64,000 bases of DNA from Lachnospiraceae bacterium (GTDB taxonomy: Bacteria; Bacillota; Clostridia; Lachnospirales; Lachnospiraceae), in assembly GCA_015057425.1 (NCBI GenBank), contig SVEL01000009.1, forward strand, positions 1-64,000. The letters are read 5' to 3'. A program made the translations under genes and the position numbers. The notes beneath the pieces are model-generated. The model was not told the DNA's origin. It was given only the letters and a program-made list of their open reading frames with translations, and made no database searches. This document shows, in pieces, positions 1-6,780 of this stretch. The first letter of the stretch is position 1, and every line of letters starts with the position of its first letter.

Positions 1-60
1 CGAATAATAGCCAAAAATAAGAGTGCTGTAGGTCGTTTTACATTCCAACCACTCCACCAA

Positions 61-105
61 AAGACCGCAGTTCTTGTGAATTGCGGTCTTAATTTTGCTT
101 TTTAT
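61..105 (+). terminator. Rho-independent terminator at the window edge
   Basis: A perfect 9-bp stem (AAGACCGCA with TGCGGTCTT, 61-69 and 82-90) is followed by a T-rich stretch. It would end a plus-strand transcript entering from outside the window. No gene end can be identified in bases 1-60. Confidence 0.6.
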
Positions 106-243
106 ACAGTTCGATAACTTCCAATTTGTTTAATTAAAAGATATAAAGATACTGTTTCTATCAAGCAGTATCTTTTTCTTTGAAAAACATCGAAGTATTT
201 CAGTAAAAATACCCTTAAAATATTTATCTTTACTTTTATATCT

Positions 244-492
244 AACCGTGACAGTATTGACTGGAAAAATTATGGCAGACAGGATATCCTTGACCGTGTT
301 CTTAATCACAAAAACCTTACTGATGGTGCAATTATACTGATGCATAATGGTGCCAAATATACTGCTTCGGCACTTGATGAGCTTTTATCCGGTTTAAAAA
401 ACAAGGGATATGAATTTGTACCAATATCTGAACTTATTTACAGAGACAACTATACAATCGACCATACCGGAAAGCAGATACCGAAGAAGTAG
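244..492 (+). pseudogene. 3' fragment of a polysaccharide-deacetylase-like gene, copy 1
   Basis: The open frame reads NRDSIDWKNYG, then ILMHNGAKYTASALDELL and ends with EFVPISELIY before a TAG at 490-492. The order 'IDWKNYG ... GAIILMHNG ... L...LK.KGYEFVPISEL' is the C-terminal end of NodB/PdaA-type polysaccharide deacetylases (inferred from family pattern). The catalytic N-terminal half (the TFDDGP motif) is absent and there is no start codon or ribosome binding site, so this is a remnant. It is about 92% identical to the second fragment at 1194-1472, and most differences are silent, so the two copies diverged while still under coding constraint. Confidence 0.7.
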
Positions 493-506
493 CAAGGAAT
501 TTAATG

Positions 507-534
507 TTGTAATTATCAAATTTTATGATATAAT
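507..534 (+). promoter_or_regulatory. Promoter of the convergent antisense RNA
   Basis: TTGTAA at 507-512 and TATAAT at 529-534 are separated by 16 bp. Transcription would start near 541 and run towards the hairpin at 588-623. No open reading frame with a ribosome binding site follows, so the product is probably a short untranslated RNA. Confidence 0.55.
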
Positions 535-540
535 ATAATT

Positions 541-628
541 AATAAAGGGCAATCGCCACAGAGTGGTTGACCTCGAATATGAAAGGAGACCTTCCCTATC
601 TCGGTCAAAGTACAGGGAAGGTCTTTAC
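541..628 (+). ncRNA. Putative antisense RNA antitoxin
   Basis: A plus-strand RNA of about 90 nt is predicted from the promoter at 507-534 and the hairpin at 588-623. Its 5' part carries the same block (GGCAATCG ... GTGGTTGACCTC, 548-574) that begins the opposing toxin mRNA (755-782 read on the minus strand). Its 3' part is complementary to the toxin mRNA 3' end. Its ACCTC could pair with the GGAGGT of the toxin leader. This is the layout of type I antitoxins such as RatA or RNA II of par. Its existence as a transcript is inferred. Confidence 0.5.
588..623. terminator. Shared bidirectional terminator of toxin mRNA and antisense RNA
   Basis: GACCTTCCCT at 588-597 pairs perfectly with AGGGAAGGTC at 614-623 around a 16-nt loop, with moderately T-rich flanks on both sides. 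It lies 10 bp beyond the toxin stop codon, so both convergent transcripts would end in it and share complementary 3' ends. Confidence 0.6.
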
Positions 629-632
629 TACT

Positions 633-722
633 TTAGTGACAAATCAAGTAAATGAATGTCAGTAGTGCCAAGAGGAACATTCCGAAAGACATTAAGTCTT
701 TAAAACCGAATTTATTCTTCAT
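633..722 (-). CDS. Small membrane toxin, holin-like (Hol-Tox / TxpA-like), 29 aa
   Basis: The peptide starts MKNKFGFKDLMSFGMF and continues with one hydrophobic helix (FLLALLTFIYLI) ending in CH. It fits the putative holin-like toxin family of Firmicutes: very short, with the pattern SFGMFLxALLTFI. Start: ATG 722-720 sits 8 nt after GGAGG; an in-frame ATG at 728-726 is too close to the same site. The GGAGGT is locked in a perfect 9-bp leader stem (730-738 with 748-756), as expected for a translationally restrained type I toxin. The gene is too short for ordinary ORF calling and lies opposite a spurious plus-strand frame. Expected action is inner-membrane depolarisation (from family knowledge, not shown here). 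Confidence 0.7.
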   Translation of the reverse strand: MKNKFGFKDLMSFGMFLLALLTFIYLICH

Positions 723-729
723 GAGCATC

Positions 730-756
730 ACCTCCATTCTATGTAAAAATGGAGGT
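730..756 (-). promoter_or_regulatory. Leader hairpin sequestering the toxin ribosome binding site
   Basis: On the minus strand ACCTCCATT (756-748) pairs base for base with AATGGAGGT (738-730). The second arm contains the toxin Shine-Dalgarno sequence. The fold would keep translation low unless the leader is processed or opened. Confidence 0.65.
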
Positions 757-804
757 CAACCACCCTATAACACGATTGCCAATAGCTATAAAGCTACTAA
801 AATT

Positions 805-838
805 ATTATATCACAAAATCATACAGAACACAAGTTCG
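805..838 (-). promoter_or_regulatory. Toxin promoter overlapped by a LexA-like (SOS) box
   Basis: On the minus strand the -35 TTGTGT (833-828) and -10 TATAAT (810-805) are 17 bp apart. The sequence CGAACTTGTGTTCT (838-825) covers the -35. It contains GAAC-N4-GTTC, matching the Gram-positive LexA/DinR consensus CGAACRNRYGTTYG except at the last position. This predicts repression by LexA and induction on DNA damage, as for tisB in E. coli. Confidence 0.6.
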
Positions 839-1193
839 AACAATGTTTTTAAGTAACTTTTTATTGGTCTATTGATTTTGAATAATGTGTGATGATACAA
901 TCTAAATGTAGATGTTTTATAACTTCTGCATTTAGTTAATCAGTAACAATTAATACATTGTTAGAAAGTAAAGTGTTTCAAGCTCTCTGCTACTTGCAGG
1001 GGGCTTTTTTGTAGAAAAGTTATACAAACTTTCCTACAAAAAACACTCCGTTAAGGATGTGCACCTTGTTTAAATATATTGTATCTTTTAGATTTTTCAA
1101 AGATTATTTCAAAGGCTTTCAAGACAGATTTTATGACTATATGAAAGAACGCTATCCAAATAAGGCAGTATCTTTTTCTTTACTTTTATAACA
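839..1193. other. Non-coding stretch between the toxin promoter and the second deacetylase fragment
   Basis: No credible gene is present. It holds a hairpin at 902-935 (11-bp stem with one G-U), a terminator at 981-1010 and a weak hairpin at 1011-1037. A short frame at about 1090-1188 reads FKDYFKGFQDRFYDYMKERY and stops just before the deacetylase frame of copy 2 begins one base out of register. That is probably more of the same decayed gene, broken by a frameshift near 1188-1194. Confidence 0.5.
981..1010 (+). terminator. Rho-independent terminator of an unidentified transcript
   Basis: AGCTCTCTGC and GCAGGGGGCT form a 10-bp stem (with G-U pairs) followed by six T. There is no open reading frame just upstream on this strand, so it is an orphan terminator or the end of an unrecognised RNA. 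Confidence 0.55.
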
Positions 1194-1472
1194 AACCGTG
1201 ACAGTATTGACTGGAAAAATTATGGCAGACAGGATATCCTTGATCGTGTTCTTAATCACAAAAACCTTACTGACGGTGCAATTATACTTATGCATAATGG
1301 TGCCAAATATACTGCTTCGGCACTTGATGAGCTTTTATCCGGCTTAAAAAACAAAGGGTTTGAATTTGTGCCTATCTCTGAACTGATTTATCGTGGCAAC
1401 TATACAATCGACCATACCGGAAAGCAGATACCTATAAAAAAAGAACTATCTTTACATAAAATTACTGATTAA
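1194..1472 (+). pseudogene. 3' fragment of a polysaccharide-deacetylase-like gene, copy 2
   Basis: It contains the same C-terminal deacetylase segment as 244-492 (NRDSIDWKNYG to GKQIP) with a longer tail ending in HKITD and a TAA at 1470-1472. It lacks the catalytic half and a start signal. The upstream sequence shared by the two copies (GCAGTATCTTTTTCTTT at about 165-181 and 1165-1181) shows that the homology once extended further 5'. Copy 1 has about 47 extra bases at this junction. Confidence 0.7.
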
Positions 1473-1480
1473 TTCAAAAA

Positions 1481-1513
1481 GCAGAAACACTATTCTAAAA
1501 TAAGTGTTTCTGC
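1481..1513. terminator. Bidirectional terminator between the deacetylase remnant and the lipoprotein
   Basis: GCAGAAACACT (1481-1491) pairs with AGTGTTTCTGC (1503-1513). A-rich and T-rich flanks lie on both sides, so it can serve the minus-strand lipoprotein gene ending at 1536 and the plus-strand remnant ending at 1472. Confidence 0.7.
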
Positions 1514-1535
1514 TTTTAGTTTCTTCATTTCTTTC

Positions 1536-2447
1536 TTATATCGGCCAATAAATGGTGTATGTACATAAATCCGTTATAGTGTCATAATCGCCTATAATAT
1601 ATCCTTTAAAAATTTCATACCACGTTCCTTTATGATACATTTGCGGACTGCACACGTCTGTTTTTTCCAAAAAATCTTCGATTTTTTTGTCAAGCCAATA
1701 TTCATGCCATCCTTTTGTTCCTATCTGATAACCACTTAAATCATTTATCGGATTCTTATTAATATAATAATCTCCTGTATATCCTTCTACTCCATTGTAA
1801 TTAATAAATGCATAAACATAATATGGTGTTTCTTCACGATACACTTCATCACCATATCTGATTTCTTCTTCATAATATATAGCAACGCCTTTATATTCGA
1901 CCATTTCTCCTTTTACAACATTTCCTATAACATTGCCTTCAATATCCCTGATTACAAGGTCTATTTCCGTCTGATTTTTCACTGCTGTATTAAACATTAT
2001 ATGTGCACATTCACAAAAATCACTCAAATCCTGAACTTCCTTATTTTCCTCTGTTGTTGGCTCCTCGGTAGTGATTTCTTCCGTTATTTTTTCTGTTGTC
2101 TTTTTTTCCGTTGCCGTTTCTTTTTCAGTTGGCTCTTCTGTTACATTTTCTTCCGTTGTCTCTTTTTTAGTTGACTCTTCTGTTACAGCTGCTTCCGTTG
2201 TCTCTTTTTTAGTTGGCTCTTCTGTTACAGCTGCTTCCGTCGTCTCTTTTTTAGTTGGCTCTTCTGTTACAGCTGCTTCCGTTGTCTCTTTTTTAGTTGT
2301 TTGTTCAACTATTTCTTTAATAGTTTCACTTTCTGTTATATTCTCATTACTTACCACATTATTGTTTTTACTTTCATCTATACATCCCACACACAATATA
2401 ACCGCTAACGTTAATACTATTATGATTATCCCACTTCTTTTGTACAT
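1536..2447 (-). CDS. Repeat-rich lipoprotein with a Thr/Glu/Lys stalk, 303 aa
   Basis: The N-terminus is a signal peptide ending in ILCVGC, a plausible lipobox with an unusual Cys at -3, so membrane anchoring through Cys22 is likely. Residues about 45-140 are a low-complexity stalk rich in T, E and K with tandem 14-residue units (KKETTEAAVTEEPT). The C-terminal about 160 residues (from about DLSDFCECAH) form a compact, aromatic-rich domain of unknown family, perhaps SH3-like; I do not recognise it. Start: ATG with AAGGAG upstream. It stands alone between a terminator and a divergent gene. A cell-wall-spanning surface sensor or binding protein is possible, but function is unknown. Confidence 0.7.
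   Translation of the reverse strand: MYKRSGIIIIVLTLAVILCVGCIDESKNNNVVSNENITESETIKEIVEQTTKKETTEAAVTEEPTKKETTEAAVTEEPTKKETTEAAVTEESTKKETTEENVTEEPTEKETATEKKTTEKITEEITTEEPTTEENKEVQDLSDFCECAHIMFNTAVKNQTEIDLVIRDIEGNVIGNVVKGEMVEYKGVAIYYEEEIRYGDEVYREETPYYVYAFINYNGVEGYTGDYYINKNPINDLSGYQIGTKGWHEYWLDKKIEDFLEKTDVCSPQMYHKGTWYEIFKGYIIGDYDTITDLCTYTIYWPI
2140..2310. repeat. 42-bp tandem coding repeat
   Basis: About three to four head-to-tail copies of a 42-bp unit encode the 14-residue stalk repeat. The central copies are almost identical, indicating recent expansion by slippage or unequal exchange. Copy number may vary between strains. Confidence 0.85.
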
Positions 2448-2622
2448 GGCATTTCTCCTTATTTTATTTTTTTAGTTTATAGCACGGCCTTTTATTTATT
2501 ACATTGTATCATATATATCTTACTTTTTCTATGTAATACATTTATTTATATAAAAAAATGATGGCAGAATACTCAAAATTGCTGTATAATGAATCAAATA
2601 TATAATAGAATGGAGATTAACT

Positions 2623-3261
2623 TTGGCTGGTAAGTTTTATGCAGTAAAAATCGGCAAAACGCCGGGTATATATAACACATGGGATGATTGCAAAGCACAA
2701 GTAGATGGCTATAGTGGTGCTGTTTACAAAAGCTTTTCATCTGCCACAGATGCTTGTGCCTTTCTCGGCTGGAGCACACCAGACACTTCCACTTCGCAGA
2801 CATCTGATACCAAAGAGGCTCACACAAGCATAACTACAGCATCCGGTGAAGCCGTCGCTTATGTAGATGGCAGTTACAATGACGCCACAAAACAGTTTTC
2901 ATATGGTGTGGTTTTCTTTACTGATGGTAAAGAACTTCATTTTTCAGAATGTATGGAAGACGAATCCCTTGTATCCATGAGAAATGTAGCCGGGGAAATC
3001 AAAGGTTCTGAGGCTGCTATGCGATATGCTCTTGAGTACGGCTGCACTTCCCTTACCATTTACCACGATTATGAAGGAATTTCCAAGTGGTGTCTCGGCG
3101 AATGGAAGGCAAATAAAGAAGGAACCATAGCATACAGAGATTACTACAGTTCCATTAAAAACAAGATAAATATTAACTTTGTCAAGGTCAAGGGACATTC
3201 CAATGACAAATACAATGACCTCGCTGATTCTCTTGCCAAAAAAGCTCTTGGCATAGAATAA
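2623..3261 (+). CDS. rnhA: Ribonuclease HI with N-terminal viroplasmin (RNase H1 hybrid-binding) domain, 212 aa
   Basis: Residues about 3-50 (KFYAVKIGKTPGIYNTW ... AFLGW) are the viroplasmin/hybrid-binding domain. Residues about 80-210 are RNase HI with its acidic residues: VDGS (Asp), AGEIKG (Glu), YHDYEG (Asp) and the late NDLAD (Asp). It degrades RNA in RNA-DNA hybrids in the cytoplasm. Start: TTG at 2623, with GGAG 7 nt upstream; no ATG fits. A TATAAT at about 2584-2589 is a likely -10 with a poor -35. It converges on the subtilase gene with an 11-bp gap. Confidence 0.92.
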   Translation: MAGKFYAVKIGKTPGIYNTWDDCKAQVDGYSGAVYKSFSSATDACAFLGWSTPDTSTSQTSDTKEAHTSITTASGEAVAYVDGSYNDATKQFSYGVVFFTDGKELHFSECMEDESLVSMRNVAGEIKGSEAAMRYALEYGCTSLTIYHDYEGISKWCLGEWKANKEGTIAYRDYYSSIKNKININFVKVKGHSNDKYNDLADSLAKKALGIE

Positions 3262-3272
3262 GTTACTCTTAC

Positions 3273-4934
3273 TTATCTGTACCTTTCAAATGAATTATAC
3301 AAATTCATCTTTCCATATCCGTATATCTCAGACGGATAATTTATGTCACGATTGCGGATTGCACCATTAATAAGAAAATTTTTCACTTCTCCTGTTCTTA
3401 CGGCAGGAGAATTATTTTTTATAATCGCCCACTCAAATACTAATGCTGCTGCACCTGCGCATACAGCTGCCGAACTGTCTGTTATTCCATCGGGCAATGA
3501 TGCAACCGTAAGTTCCGGTTTAACTCTTCCATTTCGTGTAAAACCTCTTCCGCTTTCAACATTTATCCCTTCTGTTACAGGATTGTAGCTACTGACGGTA
3601 ATCATACTTTCAGTAGTAGATATATCAGTCAATGTCACATAAGGACTTGGATTAAGAAAATAAGTATCATCACTTGTAAAGCTACTGTCTGTCAGCCACA
3701 TATGATATCTCCCGCTGACGATATTTTCCCCATAAACATTCACTGTCCATATTCCTGATGATGGATTAATAATCTTTATAATCACCACAGGATTATTGTC
3801 TCTACCCTCTGCGATTCTGTTTTCTATAAATGCGTATGAGTCTGAAAATACAAATTCATACATAGACGCTCTTTCGCTTTTTGACACTCGGTCAATTACT
3901 TCTCCTGAAGGCGAAGTAATGCTTACGCTATAACTTTCCGGACTTTCTGTCCAAAGCTCTGTATATATTCCGTTTTTATCATTTACCCTGATTTCTACTT
4001 TCTGTACTTCGTTATTTTCAAAGCCAAGAAAACTACCTTCATAATGCTTTCTTTTATTTGCACTGTCACCTGTAGTTCCTACTACACATACACCATATCT
4101 GTCACCTATTTCCCCCGAAAAAATGTCCAACGGCAACCTGCCTGTATGTCCGCCCATCCTTCCGTTACAATTAATAAGAAGCACTATAGGCAAACCTAAG
4201 CTTGATGCTGTTTGATAGATAAAACTTATTCCCGCCATAATATCTGCTTCAGAGTATACATTTACATCTCTGTCTATTCCATAAAAATCCTTAAGGTTAT
4301 CTTCTGCTTCTTTAAGCTTAACTGCAATTAATGTTGAATTAGGAGCTATTCCTTCAAATCTGTTCTCCGGTGCATCTGAATTAATATTTCCGCATATTAT
4401 TTTCATAAGCTTATTTGTATTGCTCTCTCCATCATAAGTCCATAAAGACTCTCCATCGTTTAAACTATTGTTGATATCACTTTCACTATAATAGCTTCCA
4501 TATATAAATCCATCAGGATTATTTCCGGTATCCGTGGTTTGGTCCCATATAGCATTAAATCTTGTATCTCCGTTAGAATAACGTAAATACTCTGTTGTAT
4601 AGTCAAACGATCCGCCTATAACACCGATGGCAATGCCATTTCCGCTTAAATTTAAAAATGGCTGTTCCTTTACATCACTTATACCCGCCTCCTCCATAGT
4701 CACCTGCATACCTGATGAATTTACGGCAAACGGCGTATCATCAAAACCATAAAGTTTAGGAACCGAATAATACGGATACACTCCTCTGTACATTTTATCT
4801 ATAACTTCATCCCAAGGTGAATAAACTATCGAAAAACCCTCACCAAGAGACTGTGTATATTCGCCTGAAAAAAATTCTAAACTTTCTTCCGGCACGTCAT
4901 CGAACTCCACTATAAACTGTGCAAATCCTGTCAT
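3273..4934 (-). CDS. Catalytically degenerate S8 subtilase (Csp-like pseudoprotease), 553 aa
   Basis: Length and architecture match the clostridial Csp-type S8 family: an N-terminal prodomain-like part, a subtilase fold split by a jelly-roll insertion (about 300-430), and a C-terminal GAAALVFEWAI helix. All three catalytic positions appear lost. DSG.DY is GGSFDY (Asp to Gly), GHGT is SNTN (His to Asn), and GTS before the GAAAL helix reads ITDSSAAVCAG (Ser to Asp). Surrounding motifs are kept (GIAIGVIGG, FNAIWDQT, GIAPNSTLIAVKL), so the fold is probably intact. There is no signal peptide. Start: ATG with GGAGG 5 nt upstream. By analogy with CspC it could be a non-enzymatic receptor or regulator, but that is inference. 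Confidence 0.85.
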   Translation of the reverse strand: MTGFAQFIVEFDDVPEESLEFFSGEYTQSLGEGFSIVYSPWDEVIDKMYRGVYPYYSVPKLYGFDDTPFAVNSSGMQVTMEEAGISDVKEQPFLNLSGNGIAIGVIGGSFDYTTEYLRYSNGDTRFNAIWDQTTDTGNNPDGFIYGSYYSESDINNSLNDGESLWTYDGESNTNKLMKIICGNINSDAPENRFEGIAPNSTLIAVKLKEAEDNLKDFYGIDRDVNVYSEADIMAGISFIYQTASSLGLPIVLLINCNGRMGGHTGRLPLDIFSGEIGDRYGVCVVGTTGDSANKRKHYEGSFLGFENNEVQKVEIRVNDKNGIYTELWTESPESYSVSITSPSGEVIDRVSKSERASMYEFVFSDSYAFIENRIAEGRDNNPVVIIKIINPSSGIWTVNVYGENIVSGRYHMWLTDSSFTSDDTYFLNPSPYVTLTDISTTESMITVSSYNPVTEGINVESGRGFTRNGRVKPELTVASLPDGITDSSAAVCAGAAALVFEWAIIKNNSPAVRTGEVKNFLINGAIRNRDINYPSEIYGYGKMNLYNSFERYR

Positions 4935-5022
4935 TTCCCCTCCACAAATAAAACATTATCTTAACTATATGCTTTTGAAACCTCATCGGATCACTTTTTG
5001 ACGTAGTAGAAATTTCATATCA

Positions 5023-5060
5023 CATCAAAAAAAGCTGTCATAATATCTTATGACAGCTTT
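5023..5060 (-). terminator. clpX terminator
   Basis: A perfect 13-bp stem (AAAGCTGTCATAA, 5031-5043 with 5048-5060) is followed on the minus strand by a run of eight T. It is a strong intrinsic terminator just after clpX. Confidence 0.85.
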
Positions 5061-5078
5061 CTATTAATCATTATATTT

Positions 5079-6662
5079 TTATTTATTCTCTTCAATACCG
5101 TTTTCGACTTTTTCTTCAATGCTCTTTACAGCTTCCTTTGAAGTCTTTTCGATACCTCTCATCTGTATAACAGGACCACCTGTCTTTTCGATGTATTCCT
5201 TAGTTATTGTTACTATTCCTATATTGTCATCCTTTGGAATCTCATACATAATATCAAGCATAAATTCTTCGATAATGGAACGTAACGCTCTTGCACCTGT
5301 CTTTTTCTCTACAGCTTTCTTTGCAATAGCTTCTAAAGCAGCATCATCAAACTTAAGTTCAACCTCGTCCAATTCAAGCAGTTTCTGATATTGCTTAATA
5401 ATAGCATTTTTAGGCTCTTTAAGAACCTTAACAAGCATTTCTTCCGTAAGACCGTCAAGTGTGTATATAATAGGCAGTCTGCCTAAAAATTCAGGTATCA
5501 TACCAAATGAACGTAAATCCTCAATAGTAACATTCTTTACTATATCATTTACATTGTCATACTTATCCTTTAAGTCTGCGTTAAAGCCGATAGATGACTG
5601 TTTGTTAAGTCTTTCCTTGATGATATCATCAAGCTCAGGGAATGCGCCACCGCAAATGAACAAAATGTTCTTTGTATTTATAGTTGTAAGCGGAACCATC
5701 ATATTCTTGCTGTTTGAACCTACCGGAACCTCCACTTCACTTCCTTCCAAAAGTTTAAGAAGACCCTGCTGAACTGACTCACCACTTACGTCTCTGCTTG
5801 TAGTATTTTTCTTCTTAGCAAGCTTATCTATTTCATCAATAAATACAATACCTGACTCTGCTTTTTCCACATCATTGTCTGCTGCCGCAAGAAGCTTAGA
5901 TACAACACTTTCTATATCGTCGCCGATATATCCTGCCTCTGTAAGAGATGTTGCATCCGCAATGGCAAGAGGAACATCAAGAAGCTTGGCAAGTGTTTTA
6001 ACAAGATATGTCTTACCACAACCTGTAGGTCCTATCATAAGCATATTGGACTTTTCGATTTCAATTTCATCCATAGTATTTGTAGCAACTCTCTTATAGT
6101 GATTATAAACTGCTACACTTATGATTTTCTTCGCCTGCTCCTGACCGATTACATATTCATCCAACTTCTGTTTGATAATGTGCGGTGCAGGAATTTTATT
6201 GATATCTATAATAGGTTCAGAATTTTTCTTTTTCTTCTTTACTTTCTGGCGATTACCCATGCCCATACCGAAGTCTGACATATTGATAAATCTGATATTT
6301 GGAATCTTAGGGTCTTTCTTTGACTTCTTATCATCTGATTTTTCAGATGACTTATCATCACCTGACTTTTCATCTTCTGTCTCATCTTCATCAGAATCAT
6401 TATCTTCTGTTTCTTCTATTTCATCTTCGTCATATGATGCAGGCATCGGTCCACCAAAACCCATATTGCTGCCAAACATATCAAATGGCATATCATTAAA
6501 GTTAATGGAACTTATGGAATCCATTGCCTTCTGCATACAATCAGGACATATATCTATATTGCCGCCCATGCGTATCATCTTACCTGTTACGCTTTCAGGA
6601 CGTCTGCACATATAACAATTCTTTTCATATTCATCATCATGATTATTTATCTTATCTGACAT
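5079..6662 (-). CDS. clpX: ATP-dependent protease ATP-binding subunit ClpX, 527 aa
   Basis: AAA+ unfoldase that feeds tagged proteins to ClpP. It shows an N-terminal four-Cys zinc-binding domain (CYMCRRP ... CPDCMQ), Walker A GPTGCGKT, pore loop GYIGDD, Walker B FIDEID, the ClpP-docking IGF loop (SSIGFNA) and a sensor-2 GARALR. It is about 100 residues longer than typical ClpX. The extra length is a Met/Gly stretch plus a highly acidic then basic linker (about 70-135) between the zinc domain and the AAA+ core. No clpP or tig lies beside it. Start: ATG with AAGGAG upstream. The C-terminal tail is also Glu/Lys-rich. Confidence 0.93.
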   Translation of the reverse strand: MSDKINNHDDEYEKNCYMCRRPESVTGKMIRMGGNIDICPDCMQKAMDSISSINFNDMPFDMFGSNMGFGGPMPASYDEDEIEETEDNDSDEDETEDEKSGDDKSSEKSDDKKSKKDPKIPNIRFINMSDFGMGMGNRQKVKKKKKNSEPIIDINKIPAPHIIKQKLDEYVIGQEQAKKIISVAVYNHYKRVATNTMDEIEIEKSNMLMIGPTGCGKTYLVKTLAKLLDVPLAIADATSLTEAGYIGDDIESVVSKLLAAADNDVEKAESGIVFIDEIDKLAKKKNTTSRDVSGESVQQGLLKLLEGSEVEVPVGSNSKNMMVPLTTINTKNILFICGGAFPELDDIIKERLNKQSSIGFNADLKDKYDNVNDIVKNVTIEDLRSFGMIPEFLGRLPIIYTLDGLTEEMLVKVLKEPKNAIIKQYQKLLELDEVELKFDDAALEAIAKKAVEKKTGARALRSIIEEFMLDIMYEIPKDDNIGIVTITKEYIEKTGGPVIQMRGIEKTSKEAVKSIEEKVENGIEENK

Positions 6663-6695
6663 ATTAGCATTCTCCTTGTAAAATTATCAATCTTA

Positions 6696-6724
6696 AGTAT
6701 AATTCATTTTTCTCTTAAGGTAAA
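6696..6724 (-). promoter_or_regulatory. clpX promoter
   Basis: On the minus strand TTTACC (6724-6719) and TATACT (6701-6696) are 17 bp apart, downstream of the preceding gene's terminator. clpX therefore has its own transcription start about 30 bp before its ATG. Confidence 0.55.
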
Positions 6725-6736
6725 GAGTTATTTTAA

Positions 6737-6761
6737 GCGGGACCAAGAAATATGATCCCGC
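6737..6761 (-). terminator. Terminator of the HtrA-like gene
   Basis: GCGGGACCA and TGATCCCGC form a 9-bp stem (one G-U in RNA) 20 bp after the protease stop codon. The following minus-strand bases are only partly T-rich. Confidence 0.6.
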
Positions 6762-6780
6762 CATAATATACTTAACTTAC

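Noticed and set aside
130..345. 71-residue minus-strand frame
   Set aside because: It lies opposite the deacetylase remnant and has no ribosome binding site or recognisable motif.
652..852. 66-residue plus-strand open frame
   Set aside because: It lies antisense to the toxin gene and its leader, has no ribosome binding site, and its composition follows from the opposite strand's signals.
981..1010. 3' end of a tmRNA or other known structured RNA
   Set aside because: Only a simple terminator is visible; no tRNA-like or tag-coding sequence lies upstream.
2140..2310. CRISPR-like array
   Set aside because: The repeats are directly adjacent with no unique spacers, and they keep the lipoprotein reading frame.
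2071..2475. 134-residue plus-strand frame rich in Ser/Val
   Set aside because: It is the antisense shadow of the repeat-rich lipoprotein; the 42-bp periodicity keeps the frame open by chance.
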